Source of the DNA: Acidobacteriota bacterium
GTDB lineage: Bacteria; Acidobacteriota; Terriglobia; Terriglobales; Acidobacteriaceae
DNA length: 6,210 nt
Reading direction: 5' to 3'
Assembly (NCBI GenBank): GCA_021805955.1
Contig: JAJZDO010000959.1
Coordinates: 1-6,210, forward strand
In this document: positions 1 through 6,210 of the stretch, one piece after another
Layout of the letters: each line of letters starts with the position of its first letter
Position numbering within the stretch: the first letter of the stretch is position 1
Notes under the pieces: model-generated
What the model saw: the letters and a program-made list of their open reading frames with translations, nothing else
Database searches by the model: none
Told to the model about the DNA's origin: nothing
Translations under genes and position numbers: made by a program

Positions 1-49
1 ACACGCAAGGGCTTTCGCATATAGATCATTGGGTCCGGTAACGCTCTGT

Positions 50-2005
50 TTAGGGTTGCGCTGCGAACACCACCAACTGTTCGGCAGCAACGGTCACGTC
101 GCAATGATCTTGCGTCACTGTCACTGTGTCTTTTGAGTTCCATAGCGGAGTGAGCGAGTTGACTCCGTCGAGCGCGGTGCGGGTGAAATCCAGATGAAAA
201 GTCCGGGGTGCATCCGATTTATTCATCAGTACAAGATCGATCTCTGACGGTGCGGGGGGCGGCCCACTTTTCTGCGCAGGGACGTCGAAGCGGGCGAACA
301 CGAAGCCGCTGTCATCCGCCAGCAGATTTTGCTGTGCTCCGGTCTGCAGCGCGTCATGATGCGCGCGTAGGTCCAGCAAGCCTTGGACCCAGGCATACAT
401 CGCTTGCTGCTGTGGGGTGCGGCCGGTGTCGATGAAGGCATTCTTGGGATCGCCGGAAAATCCTCCGGGGAAATCCGGCCTATTGTCGCCATGAGTCCCA
501 GTCGACATGGCAATTTCGTCGCCGTAGTAGATCTGCGGCATGCCGCGCGTGGTGGCCAGCAAACCGAAGGCGAGCCGCTCCCGTGCCGGAGTTGCACCGG
601 GCACAGAAAGAAAACGAACGGTATCCTGATTGCTGAAAAATGTTACCAGCGCATCAGGATGGGGGTAGAGCCAGTCCTGCCGCTGAATATTTTCCAGCGC
701 CGTGATGGACGAGCCGGTCGAAGAGGAAGAGGAGCCGGTAAGCGTGGAGCGCAACGCAACGGAGATGGGAAAGTCAAACAGCGTGGCGACTCCAGTATCG
801 ATGCCCGCATGTTTCTGCCCGCCGGCAAAATACGAAGTCACGGTAGGATCAGGATTGTAGACTGCCCCGACGGTGGTCAGGTTGGGGTAGAGGGCGTGCA
901 TCACCGCATGAAAATCCTGCCAATAGGCACGATCGACATAGGGAAACGTATCCAGGCGGAGACCGTCCAAGGTTCCGGTTTCGACCCACCAGATTGCGTT
1001 TTGAATCAGGTACTGCTTGACCATCGGATTGGACTGGTTCAGGTCGGGCAGCACATTGCGAAACCAGCCATCCTCTACTGGCTTGTAGGCCGCAGGAGCG
1101 GCATGAGGACTGGCGATGGACGCAAAATTGTCCGTTGCCGCCAGGTGGTCCGCCGGCGTGCCGTGGAACCAATCCGGAGCCGGCGGGTCAGCCACCCATT
1201 CGCTTTTCGGCCCCACGTGGTTGGCCACAATATCCAACACCAGCTTCATGCCGCGGCCATGCACAGCCGCAGCCAGGTCCTGATAATCCTGCAGTGTGCC
1301 GTAGTGCGGATTGATCTGATACATGTTGACCGGTTCGTATCCGTCGTAATCCTCGGAAAGGCTGTCCTGCGCATAGAGCGGTGTGATCCATAGAGTGGTG
1401 ACGCCCAACTGCTTGAGATAATCCAAATGATTTTGGATACCGCTCAGATCGCCGCCATGATAGTCATGGGGATTGCTGCGATCGACCGGGGCAGAAGGCT
1501 TTGGCAACTGCGGGTTTGTTGTATTTCCCTGCGAAAAGCGATCGGGCATGATCAGGTACATCACGTCGGCGGGCGTAAAACCTTGGAAGCCCTGGCTGGG
1601 GTCGTGCAGCTTGTCCAACTCATACGGAACGCGCGTCTGGCCGCCGGCGGTGCGTACGATCAGATCGAAATGCTGCGGAGGAGCGTCGGAAGTATCCAGC
1701 CAGACGAAGGCCCAATGGCCGTTCTGAGAAAACTTTGTTCGCCGGACAGAGATTCCGGCGACGCTGCTGCTGATGCGCGCATCGGCAAGATTTTCTCCGT
1801 GGAGCAGTACCATCGGGTCTGGCAACTTGCTCCACCAATTCGGCGGCTCGAGCTGCTGCACCGTCGGTTTGCCGTGCGGCACCGCAGAAGGCCGGCGCTT
1901 GGCGTGCGTACGCGCCGCCAGCGGAAGGCTTGCGCAAACCAACAGCAGCCAGGGAAGCATGAGGCACAACGCGCGAGGGGATAAATTCGGCTTCATCAAG
2001 AACAT
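50..2005 (-). CDS. Exported GH13 alpha-amylase-family protein (cyclomaltodextrinase/neopullulanase type), catalytic residues altered
   Basis: The 651-residue protein has a signal peptide (about residues 4-31; basic start, hydrophobic core ALCLMLPWLLLVCASLPLA, Ala-rich cleavage region), so it should act in the periplasm or outside. Residues ~50-130 (PPNWW...LLHGENL...YEL) resemble the N-terminal beta domain of cyclomaltodextrinases. The GH13 barrel follows: MPDRF 153-157, region I DIVANH 258-263, region II GLRLD 348-352 with nucleophile Asp352, region IV SNQD 458-461 with Asp461, and YYGDE 493-497; a C-terminal beta domain begins near 560. Family members hydrolyse cyclodextrins, pullulan or maltodextrins. 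Here the acid/base Glu position, 29 residues after the nucleophile as in neopullulanase, is Ala381, and the region IV His is Gln460, so normal hydrolysis is doubtful. Start: Met4 (codon 1994-1996) has GGAA 8 nt upstream and fits better than Met1; residue numbers here use Met1. It lies 247 bp after glnD, probably a separate unit. The family call is firm; the substrate is unknown. Confidence 0.93.
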   Translation of the reverse strand: MFLMKPNLSPRALCLMLPWLLLVCASLPLAARTHAKRRPSAVPHGKPTVQQLEPPNWWSKLPDPMVLLHGENLADARISSSVAGISVRRTKFSQNGHWAFVWLDTSDAPPQHFDLIVRTAGGQTRVPYELDKLHDPSQGFQGFTPADVMYLIMPDRFSQGNTTNPQLPKPSAPVDRSNPHDYHGGDLSGIQNHLDYLKQLGVTTLWITPLYAQDSLSEDYDGYEPVNMYQINPHYGTLQDYQDLAAAVHGRGMKLVLDIVANHVGPKSEWVADPPAPDWFHGTPADHLAATDNFASIASPHAAPAAYKPVEDGWFRNVLPDLNQSNPMVKQYLIQNAIWWVETGTLDGLRLDTFPYVDRAYWQDFHAVMHALYPNLTTVGAVYNPDPTVTSYFAGGQKHAGIDTGVATLFDFPISVALRSTLTGSSSSSTGSSITALENIQRQDWLYPHPDALVTFFSNQDTVRFLSVPGATPARERLAFGLLATTRGMPQIYYGDEIAMSTGTHGDNRPDFPGGFSGDPKNAFIDTGRTPQQQAMYAWVQGLLDLRAHHDALQTGAQQNLLADDSGFVFARFDVPAQKSGPPPAPSEIDLVLMNKSDAPRTFHLDFTRTALDGVNSLTPLWNSKDTVTVTQDHCDVTVAAEQLVVFAAQP

Positions 2006-2052
2006 TCCAGAGCGGTTCCACGTTTACGATAACCGGCTACAAGAGCCGTGGT

Positions 2053-2076
2053 GCAGTTTTCTATACGGAAAACTGC
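2053..2076. promoter_or_regulatory. Perfect 9-bp inverted repeat upstream of the GH13 gene (candidate operator)
   Basis: GCAGTTTTC (2053-2061) and GAAAACTGC (2068-2076) are exact reverse complements around a 6-base centre. The centre of the repeat lies roughly 60-70 bases ahead of the GH13 start. On the minus strand the centre contributes TATAGA, which could be a weak -10 element, although I see no good -35 at 16-18 bp. There is no T-run after the repeat in the direction of transcription, so it does not look like an intrinsic terminator. A dimeric repressor or activator site, or an RNA hairpin in the leader, are the simplest readings. The repeat is directly seen; the function is inferred. Confidence 0.4.
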
Positions 2077-2252
2077 GCACATTCCCAGCTTCGCCGGGTC
2101 GCCCCAGGCGCTGGAAAAGGCGATGTCGCTCGCGGTCAAGACTGCATCGTGCGCGTCGCAAACAACGTCCCCAGTGTACTCCGCGTTGCTGGGAGACGGA
2201 ATGCATGCCGCACGGAAATTTGACGGTGGACGGAAGTACCAGGATTGCAAAT

Positions 2253-4898
2253 TCAGCGCGATGTGGACGATGTCTGGAGGGCCTCGGCCAATACTTTTTG
2301 CAGGCGATCGAGAAACGCGGGATCGAGTTTTGCATTTTCAGCTTGATCGTCCGCCGAAGACGTCGCAGGCCGGTCCGAACTTTTCGTGAGGTAGAAAACG
2401 TCGATCGCCACCTCACCTTCGGTATCGATCAGCGCTACGGAGATATCGCACTTCTGCTGCGCGAGGACCAAGCTCAGGCGGCGGAGCAGACCGGGAGTAT
2501 CCTGTGTAATGACCTGCAGGATGGTGCTGTGGGTAGAGGACGTATTGTCCAGGGAGAGCCTAGTTTCGACGCGGGTCTTATGGTTCTGCGTACGCGCGGA
2601 ATGGGCGCGGGCAGCCAGCAGTTTTTCGACCGAGACGACACCGCTGGCGACGTCGGCGAGACTTTTCTCAAAGCGCGTTGTTTCGGCTGGGTTAAGTGCG
2701 AGTGTTTCGTAGCGGTCGAGGAAACGAAAGTGATCGATGACAATTCCCGCAGTGTTTGAAAACGCGTCGGCCTTCAGAATGTCCATCCCCCAGGCCGTCA
2801 GCCCTCCGGCGACATCGGCAAACAGGAAGGGGCGGTCGCAAGTAATCAAGGTGCAGTCCCACCATGCACCCGTTCGAGTGAGCACCACGCTGGAGGACGT
2901 TTCGTCCAACTGCGAGGCGAGCCGCCAGTGGGCGAGAATTTCTTCCGCTGCCCGAGTGCGCAGGTAGCGTTGCGGGAGGCCGGCAAGGAAGCGGTGGATT
3001 GCAACAGAATCGTTGGGCGACAATGCGATCACTTGCTGAACGGCGGCGGTGTCGGCGTCGGCCTCGATGCGGTCCTCGTCGACATTGCGATCCAGGTAGT
3101 TCGAGGTTGCCATGTAGAGTCGCCACAAATTTTCTGTCTTCCACGGCGTCAACGCTTCCGGATTGACGGAGTGAATGTCGGCATAGGTAAGCAGCGTGAG
3201 CAGGCGCAGATTGTTTGGAGTGCCGACGAGATCGGCAAACATTCGGATGGTTTCCGCATCGAAAATGTCCTTTCGTAACGCGAGCGACATTTCCAGATGA
3301 TTGCGGATCAGACGCAACACAGTTTCGCGCTGGGTGGACGTCAGGCGCCAGCGTTCGCAGACGGTATCGGCAATCCACATGCTGTGTTCCGTATGGCTGC
3401 CCTCGCTGCGCGCCTTCCCGGTGTCGTGCAGCAGCGCCGCCAGGTACAACAACTCTGGCTCTTCCAACTCGCGCAGAATGGCTGCAAATCCGCTTTCCCA
3501 TTCATTGTGCGGCTGTGCCAGGGCGTGCAGATTTTCAAGGATCAGAAAAGTATGCTCGTCCACCGTGTAGCGATGGTAGGCGTCGCGTACCACCAACGCA
3601 TCGACGCCGTGGAACTCGGGCAGGATTAGTTCCAGAATTCCCAAGGCATGCATCGTACGGAGAGCGTTGGCAATTTCAGGCCCGAGAAGAATCTTCCGTA
3701 CCCGCTCCCACAGTGCGGCGCCTTCGGGCAAGCGTTCCGCCAACACGGCCAGAGATTCACTCAGGTGACCTTCGGCTTCGCGGGTGAGCTGCAGGGGCTG
3801 TTCGGCCAGCGTTTGAAACAGGGTCAACACGCGGTCTGGATCGGTGTATTCCGCTGCCGTTTTCAGGCCAATCTTGCCGTCCGCGACGGGACAGCCGCTC
3901 AACACGGTTCGGCTGCGCCACTGGCGGATTTGATCGATCACAGCGAGACGGCCGCTGGGAATCTCGTCCAGCATTTGCCGGGAGAGCCACTCGATGGAGC
4001 GGGCATGACGAAAGTATTGGCGCATCCATCCGGCGGTGTCGGCGGGACGTTTGCCTGTCGCTCTGGATTTGCCGGAGACCAAGCCCAAATGCCGCGCGGC
4101 CGCTTCATCCTGAGCCTGCCAGTAGAGCATGTTGTCGTCGCGCCGGCTTCTGTAATGCAGAAAACTACGCACGGTGACGAGAAATTGATGCGCGAGAGCA
4201 GAATCATCCTGGCGTTCAACCAGCAGATCTTTTTCATAGCGACTGGCGGAATAGCGGGCCGATTCCGGCAGTAGCTGGGAGAGCCAGGTACAAACGTGAA
4301 AATCGCGCAATCCACCGATGCCGTCTTTAACATTGGGCTCCAAATGAAAAAGGGTTCGCTGAAATTTGGCATGACGTGTTCGCGTTAGCTGAGCGATGGC
4401 AGTGAACAATTGAGAACGCCGGCGTTCGACCAGTGCGGGAATCCGCTCCAGATCGAGTTCTTCAAACAGGGCAAAATCTCCGGCGATGTAGCGGCGGTTG
4501 AGCAGCGAAAGGGTAAATTCTGGGTTCTCTTCACTCATTCGCTCACATTCCGCAAGGGTACGGGTGGTGGCGCTGACGCGCAGCCCGATGTCCCACAGAT
4601 CTTGCGACAGTTTTCGGATGTCGGCCTTGTGAGCGCCTTCCGCAGTGGCGTCGCTGGCGATGAATAGCAGATCGACATCAGAGTAGGGAAAAAGCTGGCG
4701 TCGCCCATATCCGCCGATGGCGGCCAGGGTGAGGCCCTGGGGGCCATATTCCTCAGCGGCGATATGCTCCAGCCACAAGCGCTCGATGAGATGGTCGACG
4801 AGTTCGGTGCGCCGCTGAACAAGCACCGCACCCTCCTGCGATTCGGCAAAGAAGTCCCGCATCTGGTCAGAAGTGCGTTGATACTCCACACGCAGCAT
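2253..4898 (-). CDS. glnD: Bifunctional PII uridylyltransferase/uridylyl-removing enzyme GlnD
   Basis: GlnD is the cytoplasmic glutamine sensor: when glutamine is low it uridylylates PII, and when glutamine is high it removes the UMP. The 881-residue product has the usual family length (E. coli about 890). Domains in order: nucleotidyltransferase with GGYGRRQLFPYSDVDLLF at 62-79, Asp74 and Asp76 being the metal ligands; the GlnD-specific segment with EPNVKDGIGGLRD at 187-199; an HD hydrolase domain around 440-580 with His449, LLHDTGK 489-495 (His491-Asp492) and His534; and two C-terminal ACT domains at about 678-730 and 791-840 that sense glutamine. All signature residues I can check are present, so both activities are expected. 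It lies 191 bp downstream of glnB, which encodes its substrate. The ATG start has no purine-rich site directly before it; see the AAAGGAG entry at 4935-4941 for a possible start ten codons earlier. Confidence 0.97.
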   Translation of the reverse strand: MLRVEYQRTSDQMRDFFAESQEGAVLVQRRTELVDHLIERLWLEHIAAEEYGPQGLTLAAIGGYGRRQLFPYSDVDLLFIASDATAEGAHKADIRKLSQDLWDIGLRVSATTRTLAECERMSEENPEFTLSLLNRRYIAGDFALFEELDLERIPALVERRRSQLFTAIAQLTRTRHAKFQRTLFHLEPNVKDGIGGLRDFHVCTWLSQLLPESARYSASRYEKDLLVERQDDSALAHQFLVTVRSFLHYRSRRDDNMLYWQAQDEAAARHLGLVSGKSRATGKRPADTAGWMRQYFRHARSIEWLSRQMLDEIPSGRLAVIDQIRQWRSRTVLSGCPVADGKIGLKTAAEYTDPDRVLTLFQTLAEQPLQLTREAEGHLSESLAVLAERLPEGAALWERVRKILLGPEIANALRTMHALGILELILPEFHGVDALVVRDAYHRYTVDEHTFLILENLHALAQPHNEWESGFAAILRELEEPELLYLAALLHDTGKARSEGSHTEHSMWIADTVCERWRLTSTQRETVLRLIRNHLEMSLALRKDIFDAETIRMFADLVGTPNNLRLLTLLTYADIHSVNPEALTPWKTENLWRLYMATSNYLDRNVDEDRIEADADTAAVQQVIALSPNDSVAIHRFLAGLPQRYLRTRAAEEILAHWRLASQLDETSSSVVLTRTGAWWDCTLITCDRPFLFADVAGGLTAWGMDILKADAFSNTAGIVIDHFRFLDRYETLALNPAETTRFEKSLADVASGVVSVEKLLAARAHSARTQNHKTRVETRLSLDNTSSTHSTILQVITQDTPGLLRRLSLVLAQQKCDISVALIDTEGEVAIDVFYLTKSSDRPATSSADDQAENAKLDPAFLDRLQKVLAEALQTSSTSR

Positions 4899-4934
4899 TT
4901 GGATCGAGGATGAATCGGAGATCGGGATAGAGGG

Positions 4935-4941
4935 CTCCTTT
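4935..4941 (-). promoter_or_regulatory. AAAGGAG Shine-Dalgarno-like site upstream of glnD
   Basis: The minus strand reads AAAGGAG here, a near-perfect ribosome-binding site. It is 36 nt before the glnD ATG (4896-4898), too far to serve it directly. In the glnD frame, the codon 6 nt downstream of the site is ATC (4926-4928), and the frame stays open from there into glnD. No ATG, GTG or TTG lies in frame between the site and the annotated start. It may therefore mark a non-canonical start, a standby ribosome site, or chance. Confidence 0.35.
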
Positions 4942-5066
4942 GCGAGAGAGCATATCGGTCGACAGGGCGATCGAACGAGACCGGTTCTCCTGATGCTATC
5001 GATTGAGAAGATCGTTTCCGTGCGGTCTTTCTTTCAGGAAAGGCCAGGAATCAATTTTCTGTCCGG

Positions 5067-5092
5067 TAGACCGCTTCAGGAGAAGCGGTCTA
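5067..5092 (-). terminator. 11-bp stem-loop at the 3' end of glnB
   Basis: TAGACCGCTTC (5067-5077) and GAAGCGGTCTA (5082-5092) pair perfectly around a four-base loop. The glnB stop codon TAG is the first three bases of the stem on the coding strand. No run of T follows in the direction of transcription (the next bases are CCGGACAG), so a classical intrinsic terminator is not supported. It could be an mRNA 3' end stabiliser, an attenuating hairpin between glnB and glnD, or a partial terminator. The structure is certain; the role is not. Confidence 0.4.
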
Positions 5093-5428
5093 AAGTGCGG
5101 TTTCTCCGCGTTCGTCATTGCGAATACGAATCGCTTCGTCGATGCGCGAGATGAAGATTTTGCCGTCCCCGATTTTTCCGGTACGAGCCGCTGTCAGGAT
5201 GGCCTGGATGGCGCGTTCCACGATGGCATCGGTTACGACGATTTCGAGTTTGATCTTGGGGAGCACATCCACGGCATACTCGCGGCCGCGATAGAACTCA
5301 GTGTGGCCTTTTTGGCGGCCATGACCGCGCGCCTCCAGGATGGTAATGCCCTCGACCCCAATTTCAATCAGCGCTTCTTTCACCGCGTCCAGCTTTGACG
5401 GTTGAATAATTGCTTCAATCTTCTGCAT
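5090..5428 (-). CDS. glnB: PII nitrogen regulatory protein (GlnB/GlnK family)
   Basis: The 112-residue product matches the full PII length. It begins MQKIEAIIQPSKLD and has the T-loop at about 36-55 with Gln39 (2-oxoglutarate/ATP pocket), Tyr46 and Tyr51, the residue GlnD uridylylates. Gly-87/Asp-88/Gly-89/Lys-90 in TGKIGDGKIF, Lys58, Arg101 and Arg103 form the nucleotide site. PII trimers bind ATP/ADP and 2-oxoglutarate and control glutamine synthetase regulation and Amt channels. The usual YRG(A/S)EY signature reads YRGREY, with Arg49 where Ala or Ser is usual. The ATG is preceded by AGGAAG (5435-5440), 6 nt away, a good ribosome-binding site. It follows amt by 209 bp and precedes glnD. The pairing with amt would also justify the name glnK; sequence alone does not separate the two. 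Confidence 0.96.
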   Translation of the reverse strand: MQKIEAIIQPSKLDAVKEALIEIGVEGITILEARGHGRQKGHTEFYRGREYAVDVLPKIKLEIVVTDAIVERAIQAILTAARTGKIGDGKIFISRIDEAIRIRNDERGETAL

Positions 5429-5591
5429 GTCTCACTTCCTCGCTTCCCTAGAAAAAGAAGGACTGCCAGAGCCGGCTGCATAACACCCGTATCCGGGAAT
5501 TCAGAAACATTCTCCAGTAGCTTTACAGGCTGCGTGTAACGGCACTGCTAAAGCCGCGCCCTGATACGAAACCATTTATGCAACCAAAATT

Positions 5592-5620
5592 CTTATCAAT
5601 TGGTCTTTCCTCACTGCCAA
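5592..5620 (-). promoter_or_regulatory. Candidate sigma-70 promoter for glnB (glnD)
   Basis: On the minus strand TTGGCA (5615-5620, five of six matches to TTGACA) is followed after exactly 17 bp by GATAAG (5592-5597, four of six to TATAAT). Transcription would begin near 5585 and leave a leader of about 155 nt before glnB. The element begins 18 bp after the amt stop codon, so it could uncouple glnB from amt. I found no credible sigma-54 TGGCAC-N5-TTGCA element in this gap. Prediction rests on the two hexamers and their spacing only. Confidence 0.4.
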
Positions 5621-5637
5621 GATATATCAGAGCAAGC

Positions 5638-6210
5638 CTAGGAAGCAGCAATTTCCCAATCGTATCCCTCTTCGCCGTGCTGACTAAGATCCAACCCTTC
5701 GTGTTCGTCGGCGGGGGGTACACGCAAGCCGATCAGCATATCCACGATCTTCAGCAGTACCAGCGTTCCGACGATGGAAAGCGTCCAGGCGATGGCAACG
5801 CCGAGCAACTGATGCGGGACCTGCATCCAGTTGCCGTCCAGCCATCCGACCGGGAGCGCGGCGCCATGGGCATCTTTGAAGATTGGGTTGATGGCGCGGG
5901 AAGCGAACACACCGGTAAGAATCGCGCCCAGAGTTCCCCCCGCACCGTGCACGCCAAAAGCGTCCAGCGAGTCATCATAGCCGAACGATTGTTTGACCTT
6001 GGCAACCATGAAGTAGCAGAACAGTCCGGCAAGGAAACCAATGGCGAGTGCAGACATAGGGCCGACAAAGCCTGCCGCCGGAGTGATGGCGACCAGGCCT
6101 GCGACCGCGCCCGAGATCGCGCCAAGGGCGCTGGGCTTGCCATTGCGCAACCATTCCGCCAGGCACCATCCCATGGCCGCCGCCGCCGCGCCAAAATGAG
6201 TGGCGACAAA
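5638..6210 (-). CDS. amt: Ammonium transporter Amt, C-terminal part (5' end outside the window)
   Basis: The reading frame is open to the right edge, beginning FVATHFGAAAAAMGW, and gives 190 residues of the C-terminal half of an Amt channel (the family is about 400-450 residues). Visible membrane segments include GAISGAVAGLVAITPAAGFV, a second helix ending LFCYFMVAKV, and a last helix IAWTLSIVGTLVLLKIVDML. YDDSLDAFGVHGAGG contains the second pore His (residue 88 of this fragment), which with an upstream His conducts ammonium/ammonia. The cytoplasmic tail GLDLSQHGEEGY is the typical C-terminal segment involved in channel gating and PII control. The neighbouring glnB supports that partnership. 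The ATG at 6172-6174 is internal, not the true start. There is no obvious terminator after the stop. Confidence 0.95.
   Translation of the reverse strand, partial: FVATHFGAAAAAMGWCLAEWLRNGKPSALGAISGAVAGLVAITPAAGFVGPMSALAIGFLAGLFCYFMVAKVKQSFGYDDSLDAFGVHGAGGTLGAILTGVFASRAINPIFKDAHGAALPVGWLDGNWMQVPHQLLGVAIAWTLSIVGTLVLLKIVDMLIGLRVPPADEHEGLDLSQHGEEGYDWEIAAS

Noticed and set aside
1..49. Terminator after the GH13 gene
   Set aside because: No stem with a following T-run is visible in the 49 bases downstream of the stop; any terminator lies outside the window.
383..1393. 336-codon open frame on the plus strand
   Set aside because: It lies entirely antisense to the GH13 gene; its translation is Arg/Gly-rich with no recognisable domain, and GC-rich coding DNA often leaves the opposite strand open.
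1773..2759. 328-codon open frame on the plus strand across the glnD-GH13 gap
   Set aside because: It runs antisense to the ends of two well-supported genes, lacks a domain, and has Arg/Cys-rich composition typical of a shadow frame.
2692..3501. 269-codon minus-strand frame inside glnD
   Set aside because: Out-of-frame shadow of glnD, rich in Arg, Pro and Cys with no motif.
5487..5498. Small CCCG/CGGG hairpin in the glnB leader
   Set aside because: Only four base pairs; not distinguishable from chance.
5429..5637. Possible sigma-54 promoter before glnB, as expected for nitrogen genes
   Set aside because: TGGCAG occurs twice on the minus strand, but neither copy has a GC at the required -12 position.
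5523..5723. 66-codon minus-strand frame overlapping the amt 3' end
   Set aside because: Its first half is out of frame with amt codons and the rest is intergenic; no ribosome-binding site or recognisable product.

Overview
The window holds four genes, all on the minus strand. In transcription order they are the 3' part of an ammonium transporter gene (amt, cut by the right edge), a PII signal protein gene (glnB/glnK type), glnD for the bifunctional uridylyltransferase/uridylyl-removing enzyme, and, after a 247-bp gap, an exported GH13 alpha-amylase-family protein of the cyclomaltodextrinase/neopullulanase type. There are no RNA genes, IS elements, CRISPR arrays or phage genes. The DNA is moderately GC-rich, and the right three quarters look like ordinary chromosomal housekeeping sequence.

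Organism: the GH13 protein (signal peptide, N-terminal Cyc-maltodext_N-like domain, the MPDRF, DNRPDFPGGF and GMPQIYYGDE segments) and the amt-glnB-glnD order suggest a Gram-negative soil-type bacterium, most likely an acidobacterium. This is an inference from remembered family resemblance, not a database result.

Region by region: 5638-6210 encodes the C-terminal half of Amt. The 209-bp gap 5429-5637 carries a plausible sigma-70 promoter (5592-5620) that could drive glnB separately from amt. glnB (5090-5428) keeps Tyr51, the uridylylation target. Its stop codon sits inside an 11-bp stem-loop (5067-5092). The 191-bp gap to glnD contains an AAAGGAG ribosome-binding-like site whose nearest in-frame partner is an ATC codon rather than the annotated ATG. 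glnD (2253-4898) is full length with nucleotidyltransferase, HD and two ACT domains. The gap 2006-2252 contains a 9-bp perfect inverted repeat about 50 bp ahead of the amylase-family gene. The 49 bases downstream of that gene hold nothing recognisable.

The nitrogen genes form a coherent module: Amt brings in ammonium, PII gates it and reports 2-oxoglutarate/ATP status, and GlnD writes and erases the UMP mark on PII in response to glutamine.

The most notable feature is the GH13 gene. The frame is intact and the nucleophile Asp and transition-state Asp are present, but the general acid/base Glu is Ala, the region IV His is Gln, and two further usually conserved active-site positions differ. 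It looks like a conserved-fold, exported pseudoenzyme or glycan-binding derivative, or a recently inactivated gene.
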